The position numbers and the translations under genes were made by a program. From Hybos culiciformis (Eukaryota; Arthropoda; Insecta; Diptera; Hybotidae): a stretch of DNA of 64,000 bases. Positions 1 to 14,776 of this stretch are shown here, one piece after another. Each line of letters opens with the position of its first letter. Within the stretch, counting starts at the first letter, position 1. The notes below the pieces were generated by a model. The model was not told the origin of the DNA. It ran no database searches and saw only the letters and a list, made by a program, of their open reading frames with translations. The stretch lies in NCBI GenBank assembly GCA_964007475.1, contig OZ023275.1, positions 38,807,381-38,871,380 of the forward strand. Reading direction: 5' to 3'.

Positions 1-3000
1 CATAATAAATCTAACACAAAAGATAAGAATTTCTTAAAAAAAAAAAAAAAAAAATTAAGAAAAATTGAATGAATTTTTCTCTTTTTTTTTTTTTTTAATA
101 AAAAAGATATTCGTATCTTATTTATATTATTATTATTTTTTTTTTTTAGAATCATTTTTTTGGGTTATTTTTCTACTTTTTGTGTTTGGGTCAATGTTGA
201 CTGCACAGATGCATTTTACTTTTATTTTATTTTTATTTTTTTTTTTTCTTTAATTTCTTAAATCTTGTTTACTGTGCTGCGCGTTCATCTCAAACAGGTA
301 TCCCCCAATAAAATTAATAACAATAATAATAAAAATAAAAAAAAATAAAAAACTCACAGAAAATGTTTATTGAAATCAAAAATAAAATTGATTATTTTGT
401 AGAAAAATATAAAAAAAATATAAATGTAGAGCTATTAAGATTTCCGTAATTTATTTTGTAATATCCGTTGGGATTTTATGATTTTAATGCATCCAATTTT
501 ATATAATTTAATTTTATATTGGAATAAATAACATTTCTGTTCAAGCTAAGATTTAATGAACAAAATTTTCTGAAATTTCCTGTAAAGTTTATTTTGACGC
601 TGAATTAAGTCTTATAAACAAAAGTATTCTGAGAATTGGCTTGGTATTTTTAAGAAAATTCTGATAAAAATCTTACAACTCAAGTAAGTTCTTCTGTTTA
701 AAAATTTCTTGAATTTAAATGTGACTATCAAAATTTTTAAAAAATGGTTTATATATTACAATGATATTGAATTAAATTCATATAATGTAGTGAAATATTT
801 TGTTCAACGAAATATTTATAAATAAAATTATGGTAATATTTAAACATTATATTTTATATTATACCAACAAAGTGTTTGCAAAAATTTAATAACAATGAGC
901 GTCAAGGATAAGTTTAGAATATGTGCAAAATAAGCACTCACAATGTTTTGTATTTATATATTACAGGGTAGTGTAATAAAGTTTTCAAAATTGCAAATAT
1001 TTAAATTCAGAAACATAAACAGTTCAATTGTCGCATTCGCTTTTGATTAAAGACATATACAAAAGTTGATAATTAAAAGCAAAGACTGTTGTGGTTTATC
1101 TTACAACCGGTAGAACTTTGAAGAATCGGATAAAATGTTTGTACTTGAAGGAAGAAACCACATTACAAAAATGTTTAGGTATTTAAAGCAGAACTTTGCT
1201 CAATCACAATATTCTTTCATAATGCATATGAATGCTCTCTAGACATTTTTTTTTAACAGGATTCGAAACATGAACAAATCAAATTCATTTAAAAACATAT
1301 TAAGAAATAAAATTTGATCTCTCAATTCTTTTATTAATAATTTTTAAAACACAAACATTATAAGTTAAAAAGCGGTGACGATGAACTGTGTAAAAACTTT
1401 TAATCAAATAATATTTATAAAAAAAAAAATATATTTTTTTTTTTCTTGCTACAACAAAAATAAAAAACCAAACTTGAAATCAATTTGCTAAATTAACATA
1501 AAAAACAAATTTTAGATAAAAATATACAGTAATTTGTATCTTTTTTTTTTTTGAATTCTCAAAAATTAAATGAAGAAAATACTAAATTGACGCGACACGG
1601 CGGCAACAATAACCAAAACAAAAATCACGGTGCGAAATTGATTTGAAATAAATAAATAAAATAAGAGGGAAAAAAAAATAACGAAAAATTTTGCTTCATA
1701 CACAGCAAAAGTATATGTATATTCTTATAAATTTATTTATTTTCTTTTTTTTTATACTGCAACAATATTATTTTGATGATGAACAAAATATTTATTAATT
1801 TTTCTTTATTATTATTTGATTTTAAGAGTTCCACTCAATAAAATTGTAATATTTGCATTATATTATGCACATATATATATATATTTCGTCTTTAAGTGGA
1901 AATATGAAATAAGATAAATTACAACAAGATTTCAATTTAGCGTGTGCCTAATTGACAATTTGCTACGTGAAGTGTTGTAAACGACAATGGAATGTTATTA
2001 GAAGTTTTTTTTTTATTTTATTTGTTAAATATTTTGAATGTAGAAGAAATAATTTTTTTTTCATTGATAACATAATTTTATGTTGACACATTGAAAACAA
2101 ATATTTTATTCGAAAAAAATAAAAAAAAATAGAAAAACAAAATTCTTGACCATCAAACTCGAACTGTCGAACTAAAAAATTCCATGTTCTGTCAAATAAT
2201 AACAAAATTAAACGGCGCGTCGGCTAACATATTTGCGTGAAATACTTGAATTTTAAAAACTTTGTCTTGGTTGCCCTTAATTTAAGTTTTTATTAGATTT
2301 GGACAAGAGTGATTTGAATTATATTTAGAAAACTTTTATTTATTTCTCATAGTAAGTATATTACATCTTTGCTGCCCTCCGGCAAATTTAATAAAATAAG
2401 AAAAACTATAAAAAAAATTGATTTTTATTTATAAATATTAAAAATAATAATAATGAACATTTTATTTTAATTAATTTTATTGGATTCATGGATTTAACGA
2501 CTTCTACTTGGCGAATTGCAGTTACTATGAGTTCACCACACACCTTAAACTACACATAAATAAAATGAAAACAAGAGTTATACTCTAAGCTGATTGAGAT
2601 GATTAAAAATAAAATTAAATAATTTTACTACAACACATGTATCTGTATACAAAATAATTTATATCATCTTTTTGAATTTAGAATATATATATTCTTAAAA
2701 TTTATGATTTTAGAAAATTAACAATGTTTTATTATGTTAGAGAGAAAAAAAAAACAAATGTATTGTAAAATATATCGCGCTGATTAAGAATTAATTTATT
2801 TAAAATTTATACGATATTATAAAACATTTTAGAGTTTAAAATTTATTGTAAAATAAAAGGCCATTTTTGTACCGAAATTTTTGTTTACAAATTAATTTGA
2901 AATAAAATTTATTTAACTTTTATGCCAGTTGTATTTGTAGAAATGAATCCCTATCTCAAAAATTCTAAAAATTGAACCCAAAAAAAAACAATGAAGGTAA

Positions 3001-3264
3001 CAAAAACGTTTTAAAAATTGTTTTTCTAGCATTAAACTTTATGTATATGTACTATAATTATTATAATCGAGTTATTTCAAGAATTAATTTAAAGTTTAAT
3101 TGACAAACAATTCAAAAATAACTCAAAAATAATAATTCTTTCTAGTACTTAAATTGAAGTCTCACTACATGCAGTATTTCTGTAATTGCTCGTAAAAGAT
3201 TTTCTTAAAAACCATAGTTAAGAGAAAGCATTACAAAAATTTATAATTATGCTTCAAGAAGAAG

Positions 3265-3286
3265 TATACATAAGTACTTATGTATA
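3265..3286. repeat. 22-bp perfect palindrome
   Basis: The 22 bases are their own reverse complement, centred on AAGTACTT between 3275 and 3276. It is A+T-rich, so chance formation is plausible. No flanking structure or function is evident. Confidence 0.6.
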
Positions 3287-6200
3287 TTTATAATTATTAT
3301 TAATAATGTACTGATAATTCGAGTGATAATTAAATAATTAGATATAAAAAATTAAAGTCCTCTTCAACGAAGAGAATTCTTTCCATACTTTCTTTAAGAA
3401 AATTTTTAATTTGATTTACATATTTTTAATTGACTTTAATATGATAAAGGAATAAAAAAGAAATTAATATTTTTATTATTTTATATTTAAGGTTTTTACA
3501 TTTCAAAATAAAAAAAAAAATATTAACATCAACAGGATATCTCATTTAGATGACTAAATTATTGTCTACATTAATTTCATTTAATAATTTTTCATTCTTT
3601 AAATAAAATAAATTATTAAGTGAAAAAAAAAACGTTAATCAAAATAAAATATAATGTTTCTTTTCTTTTTTTTTTGTTTTATCTTTTGAAAAACATGAAA
3701 TACAATCATTCAAAAGCAGTAGGAATATTATGCTCTTTTTATTAATAAAATATATAAATCTTTTAATAATAATAGCACTTAATTTTATTCTAAAAAAGGA
3801 TTATTTTAATTAATTACATTAATTATTATTTTTTATTAAGTATAATAATATTCAAGAAAGAATATATTGTACTTGTATAATATTGCATGTCTGCGTGGAT
3901 TGGATACATAATACATAATGTCTAAAACACACTTATTATAAATATTTAGATATTTTTATTTTGATTTTTGTTTAAGAAAATAAACTTTGCAAGCCAATAT
4001 TAAGAAATAGCTAAAAGACCTCGAATAGATGGCAAGAAAATTAAACTTCTAAAATGCCAACTAAGTTGTATTGGTGTCAGTGTTTACTCTGAATCAAATA
4101 TTGTATTTAATAATGTCAAAATAAAAATTATTCATTAATATTTTGTTAAACTACATCATAAAATATTTGTTTACATTTTTAGCTTGTCATTTTTTTTCTT
4201 TGTACAAAAACTGATTCTTTTAAATATGTTTCATTGAAAAATAAATTCAAACAAAATAATAAATTCATGGTGATGCGACCGACGTTCCAATTGATATTTG
4301 ATAAGTAAAGTTTTTTTTATTATTAAAAAAATGTTTTATTGTTAATAAAACAAAAAAAAATGAAGTGAAACAATATTTTTTGTTTTAATAGTATCGAACA
4401 TACATATTTTCATGTTTTTAAATAAAATTAATTTTTTTTTTTTTTTTCAATATTAATTTATTCTAATAACTTGAATTTCCAAATAACAAAAAAAAAATAA
4501 TAATTTATAGCATTTTCTTGTATTTTGTATTTTATTTAAAAAATTTTAATTTATTTTGAAAATTAAAAAAAAAAAATTAAGAGTTATCACTTAATTAACC
4601 TTTCTACAAAATTTTAAAAATTAAGTTAAAAATTTAAGTTTTAAAATTGAATTATATTTTAATTTTCAATCTTTAAATGTTAAACTAAATTATTGGGAGA
4701 AATTCTATAGAAACAGAAATGAACTAATTAATTGTTTGTAATATTATTAAACATTTTTTGGAAATATTGGTTCATTAAAAAATTATTTGTTTTAGAAATA
4801 AAATCCCAAAAACATCTTAGAATATACCTATACCTGAAATTTTGTATGGATGCGCTAATGATAATGTTTTTATTTATTATGAAAATATAATAAAAAACTT
4901 TCTAAATGATTTGTGTTATTTTTCATTAACAATTAAATGTAATTTATTACATTTTAAATAATTACGTCCAACACTCTTTTTTTTCGTCTCCATTTAATAA
5001 TAACATTTCGATAACTAAGGAATTTTTACTTGGCTGCTGTTTTGATATGATACTTTTTTAAACTAAAATATTTTAAAACCTTATGTCATAGTCAGCATCA
5101 CTTCAAAATAAAAATGACAGCCATAAAATAAAACGATAAAAAATTCAACATTTATTATTTTTATTTTGAAAATATTTTCATTTGTAATATTTCTATAATT
5201 TATATTGCTTTTCTTATTAAAAAAAAAATTGAATAAATGATATTTTTCATATTTTCTTGTGTTATGATGTATAAATAAAAATAAAATAAAATTAAAATTG
5301 AGTTTATGCATTAGTTTTTATATTGTCAGAGACATAATATTGGAATGGAATTTCTTGATGTCAACCTTTGAACACATATACAAACTTATCCTGATGTTTA
5401 TGTTTATACTGTTTATAGTTAAGGTAAAAGCATTTTACTTAAAACTTCTAAACGGGCAAAATATTCAATAATTTTATGTTCAGTCTATCGTATATTGCTA
5501 GCTAAAATTTATATTTATTTTTTTTAATTTTTCTAGTATTATTTGAATCATCTTAATTACTGTGATCATGGTTTTAAAAATTAAGACGAAGTTTGTGTCT
5601 TAAGTCTTTTGTTTTTTGATATCACTAATTTCTGTATATTTTCAATATTTTGGTATGACAGAGTGGTTTTGTTTATTAGCTATCTATAAATTTACTTTTT
5701 TCATTATTTCATTATTTTTGCAAGGTAGTCTTTTTAAATTTATTATATAATATAATTCTGTATTATTTTCTCGAATTTCTTTTAATCAAATCTTATCCTC
5801 TTCATTTTCAAGTACCTACTTAAATTATATGTATTTTAATTTACCAATTAAATAAAGTGAGTATTTTTCTTAGTTTTTGTGGATTAAATTTTTTATCTTA
5901 AAAATGTAAATAACTTTAAAATATTTTCATATACCATCTAATAAGTTTAGATAAAATAAAAATGGCAGGGTAAGAAATTTTGGATTTGTGATAAAATACA
6001 CTTCTTTGATTCAATGAAGTCAAGTTCGCACTATAGATTACAAATGACTTCCCATCCTAAATGGCATTACGAATCATAAAAGAAATCGTTGATATATTAT
6101 TTTACGATCTTTGATTTCAAAACATCATTCTTCCAAGACTATGTTATTCATCAATATCAAAAGTAAAATAGAATTAGGTGCAGTTTTATTCCATATTTTT

Positions 6201-9200
6201 ATTTTAACGAATCCTTCAATTTACTTTAGAATTAAATGACCAAACAATTTTATTAAATCACAATCTATTGATTTGCGTGTTGAGATTTTTTTTTCTACCA
6301 ATTTGCTTCTTCATTTACATTAAAAAACTAAAAAAGTAAATATAAAAAATTAACTTTTGATTAATAAAAAAAAAAAAACAGAGTCGAAGTGTAATAAAAC
6401 GAAAAATGTATTATAAAAAAAATAATAAATTCTTTTTCTGTATAGCAGCATAATTTTTTATTTTATTTTTTTTTTACAAATGTGCACCGTTGTGAATATT
6501 TTTCTAAATAAACGGTAGCATAATGATCGAATTTAAATAATGTTTATTACAGTTTTTTTTTTCGATTTTTTATTTTGCTTCTCCATCCTTCTAAAAAAGA
6601 ATTGTTTACAGAAATTTTATAAGTTAAAAAATAAAATTTAATCAAAATTATGTCGAGTCAAAGAAAAAGGGCAATACTATATTCACATATTAGTGTTATG
6701 TCATGTCTTTGTGCAATTTAAAGTGTATTTTGTCCTTATATCTATATATTTCCTTGTACTTTTCATGATGTGATCAAATTATCCAAATCCTTACATTTTT
6801 CGCAGTCCACGGCTCGGAATACTTATGGCGGTGTAGTAAATAGTCAATGTCACTATCATATTTATTTAGATATATTATACTTATTTAGATATTTAAAATA
6901 ATAAATTTTCTGAATATAAATCTATTTCGAACATTACAAATAACAAGTGAAAACTTTCTTTATCATTAAATTCCAAATAGTAAAAAATCAGCGATACCTT
7001 GATTTGTTCGAGCCAATTGTTATTTTTCTTCCTCAATACTGATAAACAGAATTAAATAGTTATTAATAAAAAAAGAGACTGAAAATGCAGGTATATTTTA
7101 AATTAACAGAAAAATATTTAAAGGTATCATAAAAGTGTCTTTTTTTAGGTTTTTTTTTATTTTTCTTTGAATATAAATATATATATTTTTTTTAATTTTT
7201 ATAACATGAAAATATAATTTATTTTTATTATAGTGTTATAAAAATTTTTCATAAAGAAATTTTAATTAAATTATGCATTGAAATTTATTTTTCCTTTAAT
7301 TTATTAATGCAAATAATTATTGAAATTTTCTTTAACCTAATTTGAAATAAAATTTAACAAAATTATGGTGAATATAAAGTTAGTTCCGTATTAAAAGTTT
7401 TATTTTTATTATTCAACTTTTATGGGCCTTATGATAACTGTTGAAGTTTTCAAATTTTTTTGCTCTTTATGGGTATGGGTTGTTCGAAAATCAATATTAG
7501 AATAATTGTAAATTTTTGATTCTGGTTGTTTAACTGCAGAAAGTTATATAAATTATTGATAGTCGGCCAATAAATATGTTTCAGCCGTATAGAAACTTAT
7601 ATTTTCTACTATCAATTTTTCTAAGGTCTTAAATTTATCGCCACATACTTTTAAAAAAATTGTTTTTCTTATTTTCTAGCTCTCGTTTTAAATTATTTTA
7701 TAGCATCACTTTAAAAAGAACTATATTTTTTAATTTAAAATTAATAAAAATAAATTAAATCCGCATAATTTTGTTTACCTGTCATAATGATACAAAATTG
7801 TGATTTGTATTCATTAAAACACGGTTTTGTAGTAAAAATTTCATTTCTTTTTTTTTTTTTTTTTGTTTATGTTTTATTTTATTGTCTTCCCTCCATGTTC
7901 CGTCAGTATAAAATATAAATGAAATACTCCTGTGCATTTTATAACAGAAAATCCTTGAATATCTCATCAAGATAAATAGCATGGGGTAAGACATAAAATA
8001 AAAACATAATAATCATCATTTAAGGTGGAGATCCAACAAACAACGACCTTAAATAATATTCGCATTTCTTTTTTTTTTTGTACACACAGAAATTCAAGTA
8101 TATATTTTATACTAAAAATCCAAAATTGAAAACATTTATTTTTGTATATAAGAGAGACTTTATCATATTAATTTTCAAGAATAAGCTCCTCATCAGCTAC
8201 TGAAGATTAAACTGCAAAAAAAAAAAAATCTTTTTCTTTTTTTGGTTTCATTTAATTATTTTCTTGTTTGTTATGGTTATTTTTATGTCCTTTTGGGTGA
8301 AATATTAAATTGTTAAGGAATGACTATCTTATCTGCATTAAAATATTTTTCATATCACATTATAGTTGAATTTTATTACAAAAAACATAAATATAAAAAA
8401 AAATAGTTATAATTAAAAAAAAACAATGTAAAACATCAAAAATTGAAATTAGTGTACAAAAGCTGTGAATTACTAGAATTTTATTAAAGACATATTTGGG
8501 ACCTCGAGGGTCTGAAATCTGATAAAATGTAATACACTTATTACTCAATACAAATTATCGTAACTATGCGCAAAGACTGATATTTTCGGAAATATTTAAC
8601 TATTCGTAATCTGGAATTTTTAACCATAGCAAGATATCTATCTATTTATCTAATTTAAAAAGTTTTTTATTTGAAAGAATATTTTTTGAAGCTTTCCGAT
8701 ACTTCTCAATATCATTTTTTTATCACATATAACAAGATAGTATTATTCAGCTGTCACAAAGAATTTTTCAAATTTTAGATACATAATAAACGGAAAAATT
8801 TAGATTTATGAATATCATGTTGTGATTTAACCGCGAAAAGGATTTCATTTTGTTCAAATGAAACTCTTGGGTTTTATTTTTTTGCGGCCTTTTTATTTTT
8901 TTGGTAAACTTGTTTTTTTCCATGTGGGGGACAAAGTATATAAAAAACGAAAACAAATTAGTTTAACACTTACAAAAGTTCGGAAAAAAAAAATTAACTT
9001 TAAAATCTTTACCGCCAATAAATTTTTTGTATAAACATTTTTTAATATTATATTTTTTATAATATTAATTTTAAGAAAGAACTAAAAAGATTTAGGTTTT
9101 GGTTTGAAATTTTTGAAAAATGCAAAAAAAAAATTATTTTTATATTTTTTTTTGGAATAATGATAAATAATTTAGGATTTAAAAATATAATATTTGTAAG

Positions 9201-12200
9201 GACGTCGTAAAATGCAGGTGCAGACCTTTAAATGAAATGAAAAACGTAAAATTCAGGAGCTAAAATTTTCAAATTTTTAAAAAGTAATAAATTAAGGAAT
9301 TATGGAAAAATTAAAATTTATGTTGTTTTTTTTCTTTCTTTTAAATAAAAGTCACTTAAAAATTACTGAAATTTTATTTTATAATTTCTTAATATTGGAA
9401 ATTCTTTAACGTAAAATAAAATATTATATTCTAACTAAGTTATTAGTGGAATAATTTTGAAAGAAGAAATAATAAAGATAACTGAAACTAAAGGGGAACC
9501 GAATTTCCAACACCTTTTTTGATTACAAATTTCTTAGAAAAATGCGCAAAAAAAGCAAGAATTTAGAGCAGCACATAGTTTTGTCAAAAATGTATGTTAC
9601 TTGTAAATTTTCGAGGTAAAATTTTGTGGTTTTAAATTATATTTTGTTCGTATAAGAACTAAGTGATACGAACTAAAATAGATTTCTAATCAAAAAACAG
9701 AGTAGATCGTTCAGAAAAGCCAGATTTATTTTTCACTCTTAATCAGACTTTGGCGAATCCATTAAGAATAAATTTTATTAATTTTCATAGTACTTAAGAG
9801 GTTATATTGTATGAATAAATATTTTTGGGGACCAATCAACCTTAAACGTAGAACTCATTAAATTAAAGGTTAGATATCACTTGTTCAAAATTCAGTATAA
9901 TTTTTTTCATATTTTATTTAAATTAATGTATAATTATTTATATACACATAAATATGTAAAATAATTTTATTCCCAAATGAATTAATGGTATATATATATA
10001 ATAACAAAATACCCACACCTTGGTGAATTAAAATTTTTAATTTCTTTTTTTTTTTTTTTATTATTTTTGTCTAATGTCAAAATTGATGGTTAACGTGTCA
10101 TTTCAAAAAAAAAAAAGAAACGTTTTTGAACACACAAAAAAAAACTATGGTTTTTAAGTTTAAATTAGTTGACACTTTTTACGAATATTAAAATTTTATT
10201 CATTTTATCTTTATTTTGAAATACCTTAATATGTATATAGATACAAAAAATTCCACAATGGTTAAATTTTTTATTTCTCTTTTGTTTAAATCCACCCACT
10301 TTAGGTAAAAAAAAAAAAAAAATTGTTGTAATATAACTACGCATTGTATATATACTGTATAAGAGAAATTATTATTATTATTATTATGTAGGTAATTTTA
10401 TCTATAAAAGATAAAATACATACATATACGAAAAAAAATTTGATCTAGACGTAAAAAAATTTTATTAGGTATTTTTTTTTCCATATCACAAGTCAATCAA
10501 AATTATATCAGATTTTTTTTCTTTTTATTTTCTTCCTTCACCCTAAGATTGAGAAAAATAGATAAATGACAAAATTTCAAAACCAAAAATATTGTATTTT
10601 AAAAAACATTATTAATATAGCAAAATATTTTTAGAAATAAATTTATATGAAATCAAATACAAAATGGTGAATAAAGTGTCAGAATTCACCAATTTTATTT
10701 GGATACCTGATATGTTATGCTTACGATTTACGAGTTTGAATAAACTAAGTTCAAGATACTAGGGCAGAGCAAGGCAATTTAAAATTTATGTTGGTTTCAA
10801 TTTTTTTTTTTGCTTCCTTTTTTTATTAATTATTTCATCATACTTGTCATTTTGGTCTTATTTCGTATTTCGGATTTTTGTTGGCTTCTGACTTTAACTC
10901 ATTGGTTTTATGATAAAATCAAAGAAAAATCTTGGTAAATAAATTAAGAGATTAATAAAGAGCCATGATTTTTTTGCCTATAGTTGTTTTCTATTATAAT
11001 GTCAAATTTTTTTTTAAGAAAAATTCTGAATCAAAAGATATGATACTTAAAGTAATTTCTATTTTCAAATAACACTGAAAAAAACAACTTGCGCCGCCTT
11101 TTTTTAAAACAATTCTTATGTATATTTTTAAAAATTTCAATCATAGTTGTTATTGTTAATGATTTGGGGTATCTTATAGAGAAATCAAAATATATACAGA
11201 ATATTAAGATTCCAAAAATAATGAAATTTTTGTTGCGGCAAAAAAAAAAAGGAAAAAACTCAAGAGGGATCAAGTGGATATAAAAAGTATCAAGTTGCAC
11301 ACGCGTGTAATATGCAACTACTTCTGAATAAGAGACGTTACCTGATGCCAAGCTTATCTATATATACTTTAAAAATGAATCAAATCATATTTGAAAAAAA
11401 ATAAATTTAGCTTATATTCTCGTTAAAAAACTCAATTTTATATTTTATTATTGCTTGGTAAATTATTAAGAAGGACCTTAAATTAGCACTGCATAATATT
11501 TTTATAATTCAAAAGACAATTTTTACTTTATTGAGTTATGAGAAATTTAAAAGAAAAAATTTACTATTTGACTAATAAAAACCCGATTCTTTCATTCATG
11601 TATGACATGTCATCTCTATCGCATATTATTCGCTTGCTCGTAAATGTAAAAAATTAAGAATTTTTTTATAATCATTTCTGGCATTATTATTTCGTACATA
11701 AATTACATAAATTTTAAATATACAATGTTCTCTAATTTACTATAAATCGCGAACCATAAAATTAATTTGTTGGAAGCGTTAGCAAATAATTATACAAAAA
11801 GATCAGCAACTAAAAGAATTTCTTGAGCTTTAACTAATCAAATTTAAAATGATTTTTTTTTTTTTGGTATAATGGTCTTTGTTACCAAATGGATTTTCAA
11901 TAAGCAAAAAAAAAAAAAAAAATAACTTAATTGAAGGTGGAAAAGATAACAATTTAAGAATTTCAAGTTACACAACAAGAAGTAAGAAAAATGTTAAATT
12001 TGGCTGGATATTAACGTAATTTGAAAGTAAATAAATCATCAATCTTGTTGTAAATGAGATGATGGGTCTGTTTTTCTTTCGTTTGCCTCTCAAAAGTGCC
12101 AAACATTAAATAAATTTATTGGTTTTGTTAAATTAAAAAGAAATATCCATTCCTTAACGTTTGAATGATTTTAAATTATATATAATTACATGGAATTATG

Positions 12201-12394
12201 TACATTTATGAGAAAAAAATATTATAATGTATTATAGCAATTTAGTAATCGATACTTTGTGGTATTTATGAGAAAATGTGATATAATAATAGTTTAAAAA
12301 TATTAGCACTAATGGGATATATAATTTTTATCCTATTTTTTTTTTAAAGATATTTGATTAAAAGTACTGAGGTCTCGTGTCTTATCTCGATATT

Positions 12395-12540
12395 ATACCG
12401 TAGGTTAGGTTAAATTGTATCGGGTCGGAAATTCCTGTATTCCCTCGCATTGAGGCCTGTTGGCCCGTTATACCACCCTACTCGATGGGCCTTTTATTGC
12501 CCATCGAGCCACTCTACTCCTTTCATAAACCTAATTAATT
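12395..12540. repeat. GC-richer dispersed-repeat-like insertion with hairpin
   Basis: About 145 bases of clearly higher G+C begin with TAGGTTAGGTTAAA and contain TGTTGGCCCGTTATACCACC. The GGTTAGGTTAAA lead-in and the 'YYATTGTGATACCAC'-like middle resemble a repeat family I remember from several fly genomes, but I cannot name it. A perfect 10-bp stem (CTCGATGGGC at 12481-12490 with GCCCATCGAG at 12499-12508, 8-nt loop) lies near its 3' side. I see no open frame. The boundaries are estimated from where the composition changes. Confidence 0.45.
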
Positions 12541-14383
12541 TCCCTACATTATTAAGTTCAGCAATTTATGCATTTTTTTTTTAAGTAAATTTACAATAAA
12601 ACTATCAAACTCATGCATATCAAACCATAAAAAAGTTTTTTTTTTTTTTATGACCAAAACCAAATATATAACGAACCAATTTTTGCGAAAAATATCGTTC
12701 ATAACCTGAACTCTGACTATGTTATAATTGAAAGTTGAAAAAAAAAACTATTACATTTTTATTACAATTTTACACTTAAAATTTTATTACTCTCAAGTTG
12801 TAATAAAAAACTATACACATATTATACAAGTATGTAGAAAAATGTCTACAAATTTATTTACAATAAATTAACAAAATATTTTGTTGTCGTATTTTACTAA
12901 TTCACGTCATGCTTACCTTCCTTTTACTTCACAAATATGATTTTTTTTTTTTCTTTTCATATGTAATTTCTAATTTTACAACTTGTGCTAAACATTAAAA
13001 TTTATTGAAAATAGAGGAAATCAGTAATAACTATGTAAATAAATTAAATTAATATCTATTAATAATTGATTAATAATATAAATTTTTAATTTTTTTTTTC
13101 TTAATTTATGAATTGAATTTGATTTTATGATTGGTTTTTTTTTCTTGTATGTGTGTGGTTTTTATATAAAAACATAAATTTTTACGCAGTAACATTATAT
13201 ACCTATACTCGCGAACATTCCAGGAAATCTGATTATGCAAAGTTGAAGTGAGTTGGTTTCTTCAATTATAATGACAATGCTGTTTTTACTTCTCAATCAA
13301 TATAATGTTAAACCACTAAAGCATTAAACCCACATTTTTTTTTACAAAGTTAGTGATCACTGATCAGATTTTTGAATGAGAAATGAATAAATTTTTTTTA
13401 TTATTTAATTTATTTAATTCAAAATTTTATGTGAAGTATAATTATTTTACTGAAATTATATGAAAAAAGAACGGATAGACTATAGTTGAATATAAGTTTT
13501 CATTTATCTAATATAGTCTAATATAGTAAGTCGTTAAGATAATTTTAATATTTTTAAAGCATTTGAATTTATTTTATTATAATATTGATCAATAAATTTC
13601 ATAAATTTCAATAATTTTTAAATCAAGGCCGCAGAGTTAACAATTAGCTCAGAAATGTCTTCCAATGATTATTTATTCTGCAATTTAACTTTTAATTTTA
13701 CTTCTGGCTATAATAAAGTTGTTTTATTTTTTGGAAGCGAAAAATAATATCCTTTTAAAAAATATTAAATTAGTTAAACGAAAATAATTTACAGATATGA
13801 AATTTTTATCACATTATTTTAGTTTTACATTTTTGCACCTTTTCTTATATTAAAAAAACCTTGAGATTTTTGGCTAAACGAAAAAATAATATTAAAAAAA
13901 AAAAAAAGTTTCCTCATATTATTAAGTACAACATCTCCAAAAAAAAAAACACGCGAAGAAAGCATTCCTATTTTTTTTTTCTCAATCTTATATTTTTTGT
14001 ATGATGAAATTAGTAAAACTTTTGGAATAAGGTATTGAAATATAATTGAAATATAAATTTCACAAAAACTCTAATATACTTATCATTAATTTTATTTATT
14101 TTTTTATGATTCACAATATTTCAAGTTTTTGTTTTTTATAATTATTATAATTCATAATAAAACTTATATTTTTCTATGATTTAATTTAACTTGACAATAT
14201 TGATTCAATATAACATGAATAACATAAAACGTTGCAGCTTAAAGAAGTGTAATATCTATAATTTCCAAATATTAAAATTGTTCTAATTTTTCTTGTTCAA
14301 AGTTTTTTCAACAATTTATATGCACTTAATAGAGATATAGATTCCTTTGCCAACTTTAATTATTTGTTTTCACTATATATCTT

Positions 14384-14776
14384 CAGAGGCGGTTCTAACG
14401 GGCGTCGCACACGCACGTGGCGCTCGCGAGGGGCCCCGCGATAGAAGGGCCATCGCGATAGAAAATTGTAGCTTCTATTCTATTCACAATGCGATGAAAA
14501 CGTTAATTTTACAAAATGTTCCCTATACTGCAGTCATAGTCGAAAACACAGTATCTACCAAAATTCAGGAATATTTTTAGATTCATTTGTCCAATATTTT
14601 AAGTTGAATCTAGAATAAATATTAAAATTCTTAAACTTATATTAACATTTGTAGAACTATACACTTAACCACTGAATTTAATTAAAATTGAACCAAACAA
14701 AACTATTATGCTAGAAAATTTATACCTTTAAGTAACTAAATATATATTAAAAAATTAACTACTGTTGCCGCCACTA
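14384..14776. mobile_element. Degraded hAT-like non-autonomous element (left end clear, right end tentative)
   Basis: An abrupt GC-rich block starts CAGAGGCGGTTCTAACGGGC at 14384. It shares CAG.GGCGG.TC with the left terminus of the well-formed hAT element at 32754. Within the first 80 bases are GCGCTCGCGAGGGGCCCCGC and two copies of ATCGCGATAGAA-like sequence. A possible opposite end, GCCGCCACTA, lies at 14767-14776. The flanking 8-mers (TATATCTT on the left) do not match on the right, so either the target-site duplication has decayed or the right end is wrong. A 77-codon open frame crosses the block but shows no recognisable domain. Confidence 0.4.

Noticed and set aside
11031..11351. 106-residue minus-strand open frame
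   Set aside because: Phe/Ile/Lys-rich with no recognisable domain. Length is within chance expectation for this composition across six frames.
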